This document shows, piece by piece, positions 24,606 through 36,302 of a stretch of 64,000 bases of DNA. The stretch is from Adiantum capillus-veneris. Taxonomy: Eukaryota > Streptophyta > Polypodiopsida > Polypodiales > Pteridaceae. How positions within the stretch are numbered: the stretch's first letter is position 1; each line of letters begins with the position of its first letter. The notes under the pieces are model-generated. The model had not been told where the DNA came from, ran no database searches, and saw only the letters and a program-made list of their open reading frames with translations. The stretch covers positions 81,633,760 through 81,697,759 of the forward strand of contig CM043948.1 of the NCBI GenBank assembly GCA_014529385.2. Reading direction: 5' to 3'. The position numbers and the translations under genes were made by a program.

Positions 24606-26060
24606 AGTGGTGTTTCCATCTTTCCCTCACAATACTCTCCAACTTTGTTTAATGGTATTGGCCTAGTGTTTAGTTGAGGCCTGTCCAATTCTCTCATCCC
24701 TTCCTGAAGCTTCGAGGTGGGGTCTTTTACTCCAAATTTTTCTATGCATTTGCCTACTGTGGTCCACATGTTTGGTCGTAACCTTAGGAGTTCGGCTAAT
24801 GTGATTGTGCATACCATCGGGGTGGACAATAACTCAATCAATCCTTGTGAATCCATCACTTTGTTAGAAGAAATTCTTTGAGATGGGATTGCTCTCACCT
24901 CAAACTTGGCTTCATACTCTCCTAGGTAAGAGGGTAGAGTTTTCAGCGAGTCTGGTTGGCTGTGCCCTGAACTAATTGATCCCCGGTCTCCCCCTTGTGA
25001 ATGTATATCAAAGTTCACTTGTGATCTTGCCTCAAATTCTTCAATAGGAGGTAAGATCTCCTTTTTCTCTTTTCTCGTGCTATTCATGTGGGAACTTGCT
25101 CTGTTAGCTTCGTTGGCCTCACGGATTTGCTTCCACAGATCATCTAGACCGTTACAATCCTTACCCATTTCTGCCAATGTTTTAAGTTGAAACCTCTCAC
25201 TTGCCTCATCTGTTGTATTTGGCACTATGATAGGTTCTCCCCTATACTCATAGGCATTCGTGAGTCTTTCCTTCGTTTCTACTTGTTCCTCTAAAGTTGG
25301 TTTGATAGGGGTTGGAGCTGGTACTTCATACCAATTTGCAAGTTTACCAAGCGGGTTTTCTATCAAAGATTGAGATGTTTCAATCATCTTTCTACACATT
25401 TCCAACCTCTGTTTTCCTATTTCAACATATGGATAAGTCATCCATATTTGCTCTTGGGTTTGGTTCTTTTTGAGTCTGGCTTCGTAAGCTTTTAGAAGTG
25501 CATCCAACTGCTCATTTACCTTGTCTGCCAGTACTGATCCTCCTGATCCTGCACTCTTGGGTTCTGCTATTTTGTTTGGTACTATGGTTGCCGTGGTGTG
25601 TGATCTTAAGCTAGCTAGATCCTCTAACCGCTCTAATCTATCCTTTGTGTGTTTTAACTCCTCGGATAGAAACATTTGCTCTCCTTCTTTCCTGGCTTTC
25701 ATCCGCGCCTTTCTAGCTTTCCAAGTGCTTCTCTGATTTTTCATTTCTGAACTTGGGGCATCGGTTTTTGGCTCTTCAATTATGGGTTCGTTCGTCATTC
25801 TTTGAGCTTGGGCTCGTGTCACCGCCTGAATAGGTATGATTGTTTCATTTTCTGACCCTCCACTAGAAGGCACGGCTTCTAGTATGTTCAAGGTAGTTTT
25901 TGCTCCTTTGCTCGGGTTCTTAGGGCAATCAGGAATCAAATGAGTAACCCCACACTCGGTGCAATATGCGTTGACTCTAATGATTTCATCATGAGGACAG
26001 TCTCTTAGCCAATGGTCTCCACCACACTTGTAGCAGGGTCCCTTGGGTTGTTGAGGTGCT
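24599..26060 (-). pseudogene. gag: gag C-terminal zinc knuckles and linker of element C
   Basis: Two CCHC knuckles lie in tandem near 25930-26035: CYKCGGDHWLRDC and CTECGVTHLIPDC. They would bind the genomic RNA. The same frame continues as a 446-codon hydrophilic linker to 24599, with a short ITLAELLRLRP block near its end, as is often found just before the protease in gypsy polyproteins. No other domain was recognised. Confidence 0.8.
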
Positions 26061-26160
26061 CCTTGAGCTCCTCTTTGTTGGTATGCATGTCTCTATCCGT
26101 CCATGCTTTCGTTGGCTTTGAACAACAATGTCCGTTCATCTAAGCTATATCTTCCTTCTC

Positions 26161-28517
26161 CTACTGCCTGTGGAGCTGTTTTGGTGGTCCTGTATTTCCT
26201 ATCATGCTCCATGGTTCTAGTGTCGAGGGTTCTTCCGGTGGATAATAGACAAGGTTTTCCGCATATCCATTGGGATATTCATTATATGCATGCATAGGCA
26301 CCAAAGCCTTCTCTTCTAATTCGGTTACGATTGGTGTGTATCTTATGCCGACTGGTCGTAATCCTGGTAGGGGTGGTTGTTGCCCCAACACTGGTTGTGG
26401 TCTTTCTACACCTACAGGTCCTGGTAGGTTGCCTGCTTGATACCTAGGCATCGGTGGAACTTGAGGAGAAGCTACCTGACCTTGGGGAACGTAAGGTCTC
26501 TCTCTCAAATATCCCTTGTTATAATAACATTCCTCCATCCCATGGTTTGTCCATTTTTGTTCAATAGCACACCACTTGGGCTGCTTAGCCTAGGGTTTGG
26601 CGTACAAGTTAATCTTTTTTAGCACTTCCTCTACAAGGTGCTCCTGGCTTACAGCCACTTCTCCTTTCAGTGTTGTCTTAGAAGACTTGCTTCCACTTTG
26701 TTGTGAGGATGAATCGTCGTCAAGATCCTTGAACTCACCCTCTTTGTAGACCGCACAATTGTCTACAAGGTAAAGAGCCTTCTTGGTTAACTGATTCAAC
26801 GTCGTGCTCCTCTTCATATGTAAGTCCTTCTGGAGATCTGCATTCCTTAGTCCTTGGATAAATATAAGCATAAGTCTGGACTGAGTTGGTAGTTCTTCCA
26901 CAGGGCAGAACTTAACATATCTTTTTAGTCTTAGGGCTGCCTTTCGCACAGATTCCCCGTCTTTCTGTTTGAATTTATGGATTTGTGAGACGGTATTATG
27001 AGCTATCTCCCTTTGTGAGAATTCCTCGATAAACTCATCAAACACCTCCTCCATAGACTCAAAGTCTCTACGCTCCACAGAGTCAAACCAAGTAGCAGCG
27101 TCATCCTCTAGGGTTAGTCCAAACCCTGCAAATTGGGTAGGGAAGTCTAATTACACGCACAAAGGCTACTACATGATCTCTTGGATCTCTGTTTCCTGTG
27201 TATTTCTTGTTTACCCATTTTTGCACGTGAGAAGGTCTAATTCTACGATTGTCTACAAATCTCATCATTGGATCTCCACGTCCTAATCAATATACCTCCT
27301 CTGGTCTTCTGTAGTAGGTTGGTTCCTCTCCCAGTGGTGCTCCTAAGCCATAATTTCTAACAGTTCTTGCAAGAGATGGTTCATCTCTTTGAACTCGTTC
27401 TATGGGTGGTCTTCCAGGCTCTATTGACCCTTGAGTCTTTGGCTTACTCTCTTCTTGATACCTTGAATAGAGTGGTGGTTCTTGTAAATCCCTTAGCCCT
27501 CGTGCGGCTTGATAACCATCTCGATTTCGGTCTTGCTCCAATGTTGCACTCTGTCGAAGCCATGTCTGCAATGATGGTTGAGTTGCTGGTTGATTTTGAT
27601 TGTTGAATGTCTGCGGTCGGGTAGAATGTGAGGTTGCGTCATATTCCTCTAAAAAGGGATTTGTAGACTTGCTAGGGGTGTAGGTAGCTCTTGGCACTTC
27701 ATCGGGGGCATATGTTGATGCTCCTGAAACTGTTGTCTTTTCTACCTCCTCTGGGAGAATACGTTGGTATTCCCGCCCGTACCTATCAACAAAAACAATA
27801 TCCTTCTCCATAGCAGTTTCATAAGAGAATAAGTAAAGAACCTTGTCTTTGCTTAGCTCGGTTAAGTATGGTTCTTTGCAACGAAAGTAAGAGACTATTC
27901 CCTCGTTCTCATGCTTGTAGATTCCCACGTTCTCATTATAAGTTGAAACCCTAGTTGTTTTCTTATCATACATAAAAATTGCTCCAAGTCGATCAATGTT
28001 TGGTAGCGGTTCTTGAGTTTCTGAAACCATTTTCCCTTTTGCCACGTTATCACCATATTTGTTGTAATCTTCAGGGTTACTAACTATCAGATAGTGGTTC
28101 CCCTTTTTGTCTCGGAATCTATCTCCATCATCATGGACTTGATTATCTCTAGTCTCTTAGCCGGCCTTTCTTCAATACAAATACACTTGCGTCCTCGATA
28201 GTTAGAATAGACTAGGGCTCCCCTCGAGTTTGTTCCTTCTAAGAAGATCACAGTGAACTTGGAATCATTCAAAGGATTTAGGGAGGTGCTTACTCTTGGC
28301 ATGGGTCCGTCATAGGTGAAACCTCTTGGCTGTTGACTACCCATCATGAAGAAGGATTTTTCTGATGAAGTATCAGTATCACTACCTTCCTCAATAATCG
28401 GGGTGCTAGTGGATCTAGCCTTGCCTGAGTTACACTCTCCTCGGTGGACACTAAGCTACCTTGGTCACCTACCACCTTTTGGTCTCTAAAAATGTATCTT
28501 CCTGACCTTAAATTCAT
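26161..28517 (-). pseudogene. gag: gag of element C, several frames
   Basis: The likely start is the ATG at 28517 (MNLRSGRYIF, similar to the LRSGR/TRSGR starts of Tat-lineage gags). A frame change follows near 28350. An N-terminal part (28347-27287) contains VFVDRYGREYQ and VYSNYRGRKC, which resemble the repeated modules of element B. After a TGA near 27287 and a frameshift near 27150 the gag core follows: WFDSVERRDFESMEE and a helical block to 26590. A Pro-rich stretch (26538-26161) leads to the zinc knuckles. Capsid-like role by family; this copy is not translatable as one protein. Confidence 0.8.
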
Positions 28518-28916
28518 CAAACTTATCAATGCAATTTATCACAAATCCAACCACTCACCTGGCAAAGGATCAGTCTCCGCACAACTTGCTTTGCTGCTGA
28601 ATATACGTGTACACAAGCATTTAATTTCGGCAATCGAATCAAAGCATTTAACTGCTAGAGGTTATCTTAGTAATGATTGGTATAACACTACTATATTTTA
28701 TACACTGTTGATGTTCTGGTTTAGGTCTACTAATCTGGAAATGTACTTCCCTCGGATGTTGGTCAATTTACGTGAAAAAGTCTGAATTCAGTCTTTGCTC
28801 CGTCAAATGGACAAACAAGGTCCAAATTCACTTCTGAAAGAAGTTCTGGAACCCTTAAACCAAATGGAACCTCATTGTATAAGCTTAGTCAAATTTTCCT
28901 TGCACTAAGTCCCAGT

Positions 28917-29784
28917 AGACATCCTATGCGTAGGATGTCTCCTACTCTGTTTTTCCTGGATTTTTGCACTATGAATCCCCCTTGATGTGCTAAGTCCACA
29001 GCTGTTTTTACTTTTTGATTTGGACACTTATAAGCTGGTCAAAGGATCAGAAATCTGTTCCGACAACCTGCTGTTGGTCTTGATCAGTCTAATCAACCCC
29101 AATTTGGACTAAAATTGACTAGGAGGCTAGCCTCAGGTTATACAACACCTTGGTATGCCCATACTCAGTATCTCGCTTCAATTTCTTTCTTTAGATATCC
29201 TACGTGTAGGATGTCTTTTTGCCTAGAATGGCTTCAAATTCAAAGCACAGGCTCCCCTTGAGGTGCTGATCACTTTGGTATGCTCAAAATTAAGTTTGGA
29301 GTGCAAAATCACACGGATGACATCCTACACGTAGGATGTTTTTTTGGCCTGTTTGACCCCAGACTTGACCCACAGCTTCCCCTTGATGTTAGAAATCCAG
29401 TGGTATGCATAGATTTTGGTTTGGATTTCAAAAGTCCCCAATTTTAGCTGTTCTAGCCTTTTTCAGTCAAAAGTGCTAAAGTCTGCTTAGAACCCGATTT
29501 TCTCACCCAAATGAGATGAAACCTCTCTCAGTCACTCAATATATCATGCAGATCATGCTCATGCAGTCATCCTATGGTTTTGGTCTTAAAATAATGCTTT
29601 GGCACAATTTGGGTAGGATGTCTAGAAATTTCAGTCTATCTGGCCTTATCCTAACAAGATATGGTCAAATTTCCACTTTCCAGGTGAAAATAGGGTAAAC
29701 CCCACCTTCTGAACACACTGGTCAACTCAAAATTCCAAAATTCCCACCAGATTAGCCTGTAGACATCCTACGCGTAGGATGTCT
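28917..29784. repeat. 5' cluster of four 24-bp palindromes in element C leader
   Basis: Copies lie at 28917-28940, 29193-29216, 29318-29341 (degenerate at both ends) and 29761-29784 (perfect). They are the same AGACATCCTACG palindrome as in the 3' cluster. Spacing is less regular (276, 125, 443). A matching half, CGTAGGATGTCT, also occurs in the 5' LTR at 30686-30697, with a one-base variant in the 3' LTR at about 11975. Confidence 0.9.
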
Positions 29785-30315
29785 CCTGGCTTAAAATTAA
29801 ATTTTTTCTTGACAGAAATGCTCCTGATGTTCTACAGCTCAATCAGAAACACTCACAGTAACTTTTAGACTTCACTTCAGCTTTCAAACACACTTTTGCG
29901 TCTTTTTGCGTCTTTTACAACCTTGTGATGAATCTACTAAGCAAGTATACATGCATGAAGTGCTCTCGATCCTGAATCATGATGTCCTACTTACTCTAGT
30001 CCTACTCATCATGTGAAATGGTGATACTGGTGTTTTGGTTGCTTCCTGGCCTCTCCGGACTCTCAAGCTCTCCTCTCACCGCTTCTACCACTCCAACTCC
30101 TACTCAAGAACTCAACTAATATCTAAAACTATCTTAGTCTACCTAAATCTACCTAAGTCGAAGGATCTAGGCCAGACACACGTTCCCTAGACTCCCTCTA
30201 AGACCTAAAGAGTCCTCCACCCTCTGATCCTATCTAAATGTAAAACGAGACTCTTGGCAAGCAAAAGAATCCCTATCCTCAAGGACTAGTCTCGGTCACC
30301 TACCCAAGGTTTTCG
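29785..30315 (-). other. Leader of element C after the primer site
   Basis: No coding region could be supported between the primer site and the last palindrome. The leader as a whole reaches to the gag start at 28517. Confidence 0.5.
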
Positions 30316-30333
30316 TCCCCGACAACGGCGCCA
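30316..30333 (-). other. Primer-binding site (tRNA-Asp type) of element C
   Basis: The minus strand reads TGGCGCCGTTGTCGGGGA, one mismatch from the plant tRNA-Asp primer site. It stands one base inside the LTR end at 30335. This fixes the element orientation and 5' LTR border. Confidence 0.93.
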
Positions 30334-30334
30334 A

Positions 30335-31263
30335 TGTTGGACGGATACGCCGCGACGGACGTCAACACAGCGAGAACTCACCTAACAAGATTTGTCAGCT
30401 AAGGACGAAGCTCGACCCGCAGGCGCGTGGAAGCAAGTATAGGGTGTCAACCTACACTCGACCGACTCCTAACTAATTCCTACAGAGGTCTCTACCCAAT
30501 GTCTAAGTCACAGCCTTCAGGAGTGCATAAGAGGAAACTTCCTACAACGCTTTCTAGAGCAAAACACCCATCAAACAATCTCGAAACACCACAGAACTTG
30601 AAAGAGACACTACTAACACCAATAGGTCACTCTCACTAAGGTCAATGAACCAAAATCCCAACCCAAAACACCCGGTGCAAAATCACGTAGGATGTCTGGC
30701 CGAAATTTGCAGGTCTTTGTTTCCTAAATCTAAAGTGCCTAATGTGTAGCTCTACTCAATGTGAACGCGTGGATATGCTGCAATGCAAAATCGGACAACG
30801 TAAGCTCACCGAATCACCAGATGAGGCTCGTAGACGGAGCTCGCAAAACCGGACCATACGCGCGTAATGTAGGTATCGACGCGTAGCTCTCATCGAGGGC
30901 AACACCTTGCACTTCTCCGCACTCAATTCCGACCACCGGTGCACACGTAGCGTCAAGAGGAAGCTCTCACTCTCTCTCGTACACAGTACGCTCACTCACA
31001 GACTTCAAAACTTTTTTAAAATGACAAAGGTCCTTTCATTAAGGTCAAAAAGTGGTATAAATACCTTACAATTCTCAAACCCTAAAGTTCCAAATTAACC
31101 ATCTACTCAATCTAAATGTCAAAACTGGGATACAATCTGGAAACTTCTGTAAGCCCCAATATTTACAAGGTGAAATGTCGGGTTTTCTCAATGAATGAAT
31201 AATTACAAAAAATGATAATCTGCCGAGCAGTCAATTTTCGTAGGGAGTGTCCAGCTTCTAACA
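30335..31263 (-). repeat. 5' LTR of element C (929 bp)
   Basis: In plus-strand order it runs TGTTGGACGG...CTTCTAACA, so the element-sense LTR begins TGTTAGAAG and ends TCCAACA. It aligns with 11818-12543 over its distal 730 bp. It contains CG-rich segments and a half copy of the palindrome found in the leader and 3' region. Confidence 0.93.
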
Positions 31264-33115
31264 AAGCTCAACCAAAGGATACTACCATAACAAAAGCAGT
31301 CGATTCAGACACGAATCCTAAGAAAATCAAGTGCAACATCACCAATGAAAATGAAGAAAAGCTATCAAGCGAAGTAAAGCTAGATTTTCAGTTAGACAAG
31401 AATCTCATGTCTTTTCGCACTTAGAAAAGATGTGGCCAATCACAACTGGAAGATGCTCCTGAATTTGTGAGCATATCAAGAAACAAACGAGCAGAATGTT
31501 GGGGAATCATCTCCACTACCATTGAAGCAAGTTCACAAATAATCATGGCTCAATTTCATGTGATCACAGCAAAAGATATGCCAGATGACATCATAATGGG
31601 AATGCCAATGGCCCAAAAGATGTTAGAAATACAAAATGCCAACATGATGGAGTCATCATAGACATCAAAGAATGAAGATCAAGACTGGTCACCCACGGAT
31701 GACAGCACAAAGTCCTCAAGCACAATTAGAATGGAGACTGATATCAAAGCAAAGCTTGTTGAAGATGATTCATCTCCATCGGACAAAACTTCAGAAGAGC
31801 TTAAAGCAAATGAGGCAATAAGAAGTGCAGATCAAACAGAGCAAAGAGCAACCACGATAGCTATTGAATAGAGAATGCCACCAAAGCCAGAAGTTAAGAA
31901 GAACGAGGTTGCAGACAACCAAGAAGCAATAGAAAGTCAAACTGGAACACAAAGTCTCAAGTCGCCCTCCATCGAGACACAGTTAGATCAAGATGAGACC
32001 ATGGTAAAAGCAGGACATAAATCTTCAATAGAACCAAAAATGTCATATTTAGAGTTGCAAAAGTCACAAGGATTGAACACAAATCTTGCAGACAAAGGTA
32101 AAGCTAAACTGGAACTTCCATCGATTAGCAAAGAAGGTGTGACATCATATGCCTCTACATCAAAGAACCCTCATGGATCAGCTTCTTCAAGTAAGTCAGG
32201 CTTTCAAGACTTAAAGCAATTGATGACCCAACGGAAACCTCAAGGGGGACACCCAGAAAAGCAAAGGTATATCAGCCAAAGTACTCAAGAAAACAAAGGA
32301 AAGTCAAGCAAGTGTTTGTTCCAAGCGGTTTAGTCAAAGTCAATGATCCAGTTTGGATTAAAGACATGAAATTAACACAGAAAGACAAACACATGGGATG
32401 TATAGCATCACAATGGAGCTTAAAAGAACAGGAGTACTATGGAGGCAACGAACACATATGGGTGCCAAAACTGCAGGTTAGAGCATATGAAGTAACTTCA
32501 AGACCCTCCCAAGAAAGAAGGCCCACAAGGTATCAACCTCGACAACATTTCAGGATACCTAAGAAGCGGGTATACAATAGAAAAACATTGAAAGATACTA
32601 AAGTCAACCACAACTCTCAAGAGGATACAGAAAAAAGATGGATCTCAAAGAATGTTCCTCTTAGACAAGAATTCTATATAGGGTATACAAAGATTTGGCT
32701 ATTAGTCAATCATAAGCCAATTGCAACTACATCAGACCTGCATGAAGATCACAAGAAATCAATAAGACCTAGACCGAAGCAAAGTCAACAATGGAGAAAC
32801 AAAGGTCATCAAGATATTTGGATTCCTAAGTCTTTCAATGCTCCTAGTCAAAAGCCAAATACCGACAACCAACAAAGGCCTACAACAACATCAAAGACTC
32901 CTATCAATAGGCCTACTTGGAGAATCAAACAGATAATGGAGTCTTCACAGCCAGAAAAGGACAACCCAACCAATGAAAATGCAAATTCAAAGATGATAAA
33001 ACAGGTATGGCAAAAGAAACCTTCAATGCCAACTTGGTCCTTCAGTAATCCTCTTTTTGAGGATTCAAGCTTACTTTTACCTGAAGAAATGTTTGTAGTA
33101 AGCACAAGAATGTAA
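31264..33115 (+). pseudogene. Element B 3' ORF: protease-like fragment and IWIPK-repeat tail
   Basis: B resumes directly after the C LTR. One frame from about 31265 to 32333 contains a retropepsin-like C-terminal piece (HVITAKDMPDDIIMGMPMAQ near 31560-31620) and then a long Lys/Glu/Ser-rich stretch, with TAG stops near 31424, 31661 and 31871. A shifted frame (32312-33115) carries EHIWVPK, QDIWIPK and KQVWQKK repeats. The same arrangement follows integrase in element C, which suggests that the two elements share this module. No RT or integrase is seen in B. The function of the tail is unknown. Confidence 0.6.
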
Positions 33116-33502
33116 AAAGTCAAGTCGCCAGGCTGCAAAGAACACTCTTTGACATAGTCAGCGTCGAGATGCTGAGCCATAAAATGAGCAAAGCATTAGT
33201 CTCAAAGCTTCAAGCATATTAAACTATCTGCTAAGAGTCGTAGTTATTAGGCTTACGCTCAAGCTGGAAGAGTTGAGCATATCTAAGTCGTGTTGCTCAT
33301 GCTGGATGAGATGAGCATAAGAGTCAAAGTCTATTAACTTACAATTGGTGGAGTGTCATGGAGTCCAACACTCACGCACAGTGCACAGTAAGATAAGAGC
33401 ACATATCCTCATCAACGAAAACCATTCTTAAAGGGGTGCCAGCTTGCAAAGCCATGTCATATGCTTTTATAGCTACACCATCTTTCTAAAGAACCCCTCA
33501 AA
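33116..33502 (+). other. 3' non-coding part of element B
   Basis: No coding region or LTR was recognised before the copia LTR at 33503. The B element presumably ended further downstream before the copia insertion and later loss. Confidence 0.45.
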
Positions 33503-33729
33503 TGTTGGAATTAGGGTTACAGAGAAACGCACACAGCTTGGAGAAGACGAAGGAAGCTCAAGGTACACAATAGAGAGCGTGTTACTTAGTGTGCAATGGA
33601 AAGATAGATAGCCCTAGAGTGATGGGCGTATATACAATGCACGGGGGGAAAAACCTCCTAAAGAGGGAAAAAATGCCCCGACGGTCCTAGTGTGTTCACA
33701 CCCATCACTACCACATGTATATGGTAACA
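33503..33729 (-). repeat. 3' LTR of copia A2 (227 bp)
   Basis: Ends TGTTGG and GGTAACA in plus-strand order, the same length and ends as the LTR of A1. The PPT-like AGGTGGGATT on the minus strand occupies 33730-33739. A 5-bp duplication cannot be checked because the other end of the element is missing. Confidence 0.9.
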
Positions 33730-33804
33730 AATCCCACCTGGAGTGATGCGGTGAACGAGAGCTGGCACATGAGTAAAGGGAAGTGCCATGCCCTGAGGAC
33801 AGGA

Positions 33805-36302
33805 TCAGTCCACAAAGGGGAGTAAGCCCAAAGCTTTGCGGAAAGCTTCAAGCTTCTCACGAGACAATGCCTTTGTGAAAAGATCTGCAAGGTTGTCCTG
33901 TGTTGGCACATAAGCCAAGTTGATCTCTCCTGATGACAGCCTCTCCCTGACATAGTGGTAATGCACCTCAATGTGCTTTGTGCGAGCATGAAAAACTGGG
34001 TTCCTCGCAACTACCAATGCGCTCTGACTGTCAGTGTAGATAGTGTTGGCAGTGTCCTGTCCAACACCTAAATCAACCATAAGGCGTCTGAGCCATACAC
34101 ACTCAACCGTAGCTGTGAAGACTGCCCTGTACTCAGCCTCACAACTCGAAGTGGCCACAGTAGGTTGCTTCTTGCTCAACCATGATATACATGAACTGCC
34201 AAGCATGAAACAAAAACCACTTGTGGACACTCGCGTGTCAAAACAACCAGCCCAATCTGAGTCCGAAAAAGCATGTAAGTCTGGCGGCAATGATCCCCCC
34301 TTGGGATAAAACAAGCCAAGATGTAAAGTGCCACTAAGGTAGCGGAAAATCCTCTTGACAGCCTGCCAATGCTTAGACCCTGGGCTATGCATAAATCTCC
34401 TGACCTGTGAGACTGCAAACTGAATATCCGGCCTCGTGTTGCATACATAAATGAGGCAGCCAACAGCAGTTTGGTAAAGAGTGACATCAGCAGGATCACC
34501 AGCATCATGTAGACTCAACTTCAAACCTGTTTCCATGGGAGTGGCAATAGGTTTGCAATCCTCAAGTCCAAACTTACATAGCAATGTCTCTATGTAACTT
34601 TTCTGACACAAGGCAATACCACCATCACACTGCTTAAATTGTATACCCAAATAATGATGCAACAGCCCCAAATCTTTCATCTTGAAAGTAGCATTCAGAT
34701 CAGCCTTAAATTCAGCAATATGTCTCTCATTTGGTCCAGTGATCAGCAAATCATCAACATAAAGAACCACGATGAGAAATACATCACCCTCACGCTTTAC
34801 ATACAATGTACTTTCTGTTGGACTGTTACGAAAACCTTGTTTGACCAAATGAGTGTCAGCTTTCTCATACCAAGCACGCGGAGATTGCTTCAACCCATAC
34901 AAAGCCTTGTTACATTTGCACACTTTGTCCTCTTCTCCTTTTATGACAAAACCACGAGGCTGCGTTACATAAACTTCCTCAAATATGTCACCATTCAAGA
35001 AAGCAGTAACAATGTCTGATTATTGTACATCCCAACCAAAATGAGCTGCCAATGCACATAGAAAATGCACAGTAGTCATACGACAAGTGGGAGCAAAAGT
35101 CTCTTCATAATCTATGCCTTTTTGCTGTGCATAACCCTTTGCAACAAGTCGAGCCTTATGGCGATCGATCTCACCATCCGGCTTGCGTTTCAACTTGTAA
35201 ACCCACTTCGTACCAATGGCCTTTTTGACAGGACTCAAATCACATAAAGTCCATGTGTCATTTTCTATAAGTGCATCATATTCTGATTGCATGTCAGCCA
35301 TCCAATTTTTTGAATTTTGTGCTTCATCAAAAGTCAGAGGCTCCTCAACATCATGTGAGCTAGACACAGCCAAAGCATAACAATCTGATGCATAAGATGC
35401 ATGGCGAGAGCCTGAACGAGTACGACTAGACAAAGGTGCATCCAATTTACAGTCACGCAAAGTGTGCACCAGCCATTTTGGCATACCTTTAGCCTGCTCA
35501 TTTTCAGCCCTTTCCTCATCAAGTACATCATGTACATCTGCATCAGTAATAGGCTGATCTACGACATTTTCAGAAACCCCCATAGGCTGTACATTTGCCT
35601 CATTGGAACTTACATTCGTATTTCCACCACTAAAAAGAGGCAACAATGTGTCATAAATGTCCTGTGAGCTTACATTACTGTCTCTAGTACATGACAGCAA
35701 GGGCTGAACAGAATCTTCCACAAACACTACATCCCGTGAAACCAGAATGCGTTTTGTTTGCAGATGATACAACCTGTAACCTTTGCTTTCAGCAATGTAA
35801 CCAACAAAAATACATTTGACAGCCTTATCATCCAATTTTCTGCGGTGCACTTGTGGCACCAAAGCATATGCCAAACAGCCAAAAACACGCATGTGCTCAA
35901 TAGAAGGCTTCTATCATGCCATGCTTCATATGGAGTAATAGACTGCAAAGCTTTTGTAGGACACCTGTTAAGTACATAAGTGGCACACATGATGGCCTCA
36001 AGCCAAAAAGAATGCGGTAAAGCTTGACTTTTGACCATACATCGTGCCATTTTCGTCAGTGACCATTTCCGTCAGTGACCTGTTTTTCCTCTTAGCAACA
36101 CCATTTTGCTGAGGTGTATAAGGCACTGTACATTGGTGTTTTATCCCACGACTAGCCAAAAATGCATTAAATTCATGAGACATATACTCCCCCCCTTGAT
36201 CCGAACGGAGGGTGCCCATAGTACATTTCGAGACATTTTCAGCCATAGCCAGAAATTGTTTGAAGCACATAAAAACTTTGGACTTCGCTTTAAAAGACCA
36301 TA
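33805..36302 (-). pseudogene. pol: copia integrase, reverse transcriptase and RNase H (A2)
   Basis: The integrase part (36302 to about 35700) has LRSDQGGEY and PYTPQQNGVAKRKN, then the GCLAYALVP and GYRLYHLQT C-terminal blocks. It is shifted near 36050 by a small local duplication and again near 35900. From 35892 to 33805 a single frame, broken by one TAA at about 35018, encodes the linker and RT (GTKWVYKLKRKPDGEIDRHK, KARLVAKGY, ALYGLKQSPRAWY, YVDDLLITG), then RNase H (HAFSDSDWAG, SSCEAEYRA, IYTDSQSA, TKHIEVHYH). Motifs are complete apart from the few disabling changes, so this copy decayed recently. Confidence 0.92.

Larger units (their letters stand above)
11818..31263 (-). mobile_element. 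Tat/Ogre-like Ty3/gypsy element C (about 19.4 kb), nested in B
   Basis: On the minus strand the order is 5' LTR (31263-30335), tRNA-Asp primer site, long leader with palindromes, gag, protease, RT, RNase H, integrase, second retropepsin-like domain, second palindrome cluster, extra ORF, PPT and 3' LTR (12543-11818). The size, the primer and the extra ORF fit the Tat lineage (Ogre-like). B-type sequence lies on both sides, so C is nested. Every coding block has stops or frameshifts, so this copy is dead. The 3' LTR lacks its distal ~195 bp, and no clear target duplication survives on that side. Confidence 0.88.
5094..33502 (+). mobile_element. Ty3/gypsy-type element B, split by element C and cut at its 3' side
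   Basis: A plus-strand LTR-like block (5094-6388) is followed at once by a tRNA-Asp-type primer site. A 3.2-kb leader, a zinc-knuckle gag-like ORF region (9645-11812) and, beyond the nested element C, a protease-like and Lys/Gln-rich tail (31264-33115) follow. No RT, RNase H or integrase was seen in the 7.6 kb of B-derived internal DNA, so B seems to be a non-autonomous or deleted relative of C. Its 3' LTR is not in the window; the copia copy A2 starts at 33503. Confidence 0.7.
33503..36302 (-). mobile_element. Ty1/copia retrotransposon A2, 3' part (pol and 3' LTR)
   Basis: The 227-bp LTR at 33503-33729 matches the one at 1692-1918. On the minus strand pol precedes it, and a purine-rich AGGTGGGATT stands next to the LTR as PPT. 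Copia integrase sequence stops near 36300 (last good match WSFKAKS), where unrelated DNA begins. Gag, protease and the 5' LTR of this copy are therefore missing. Confidence 0.88.
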
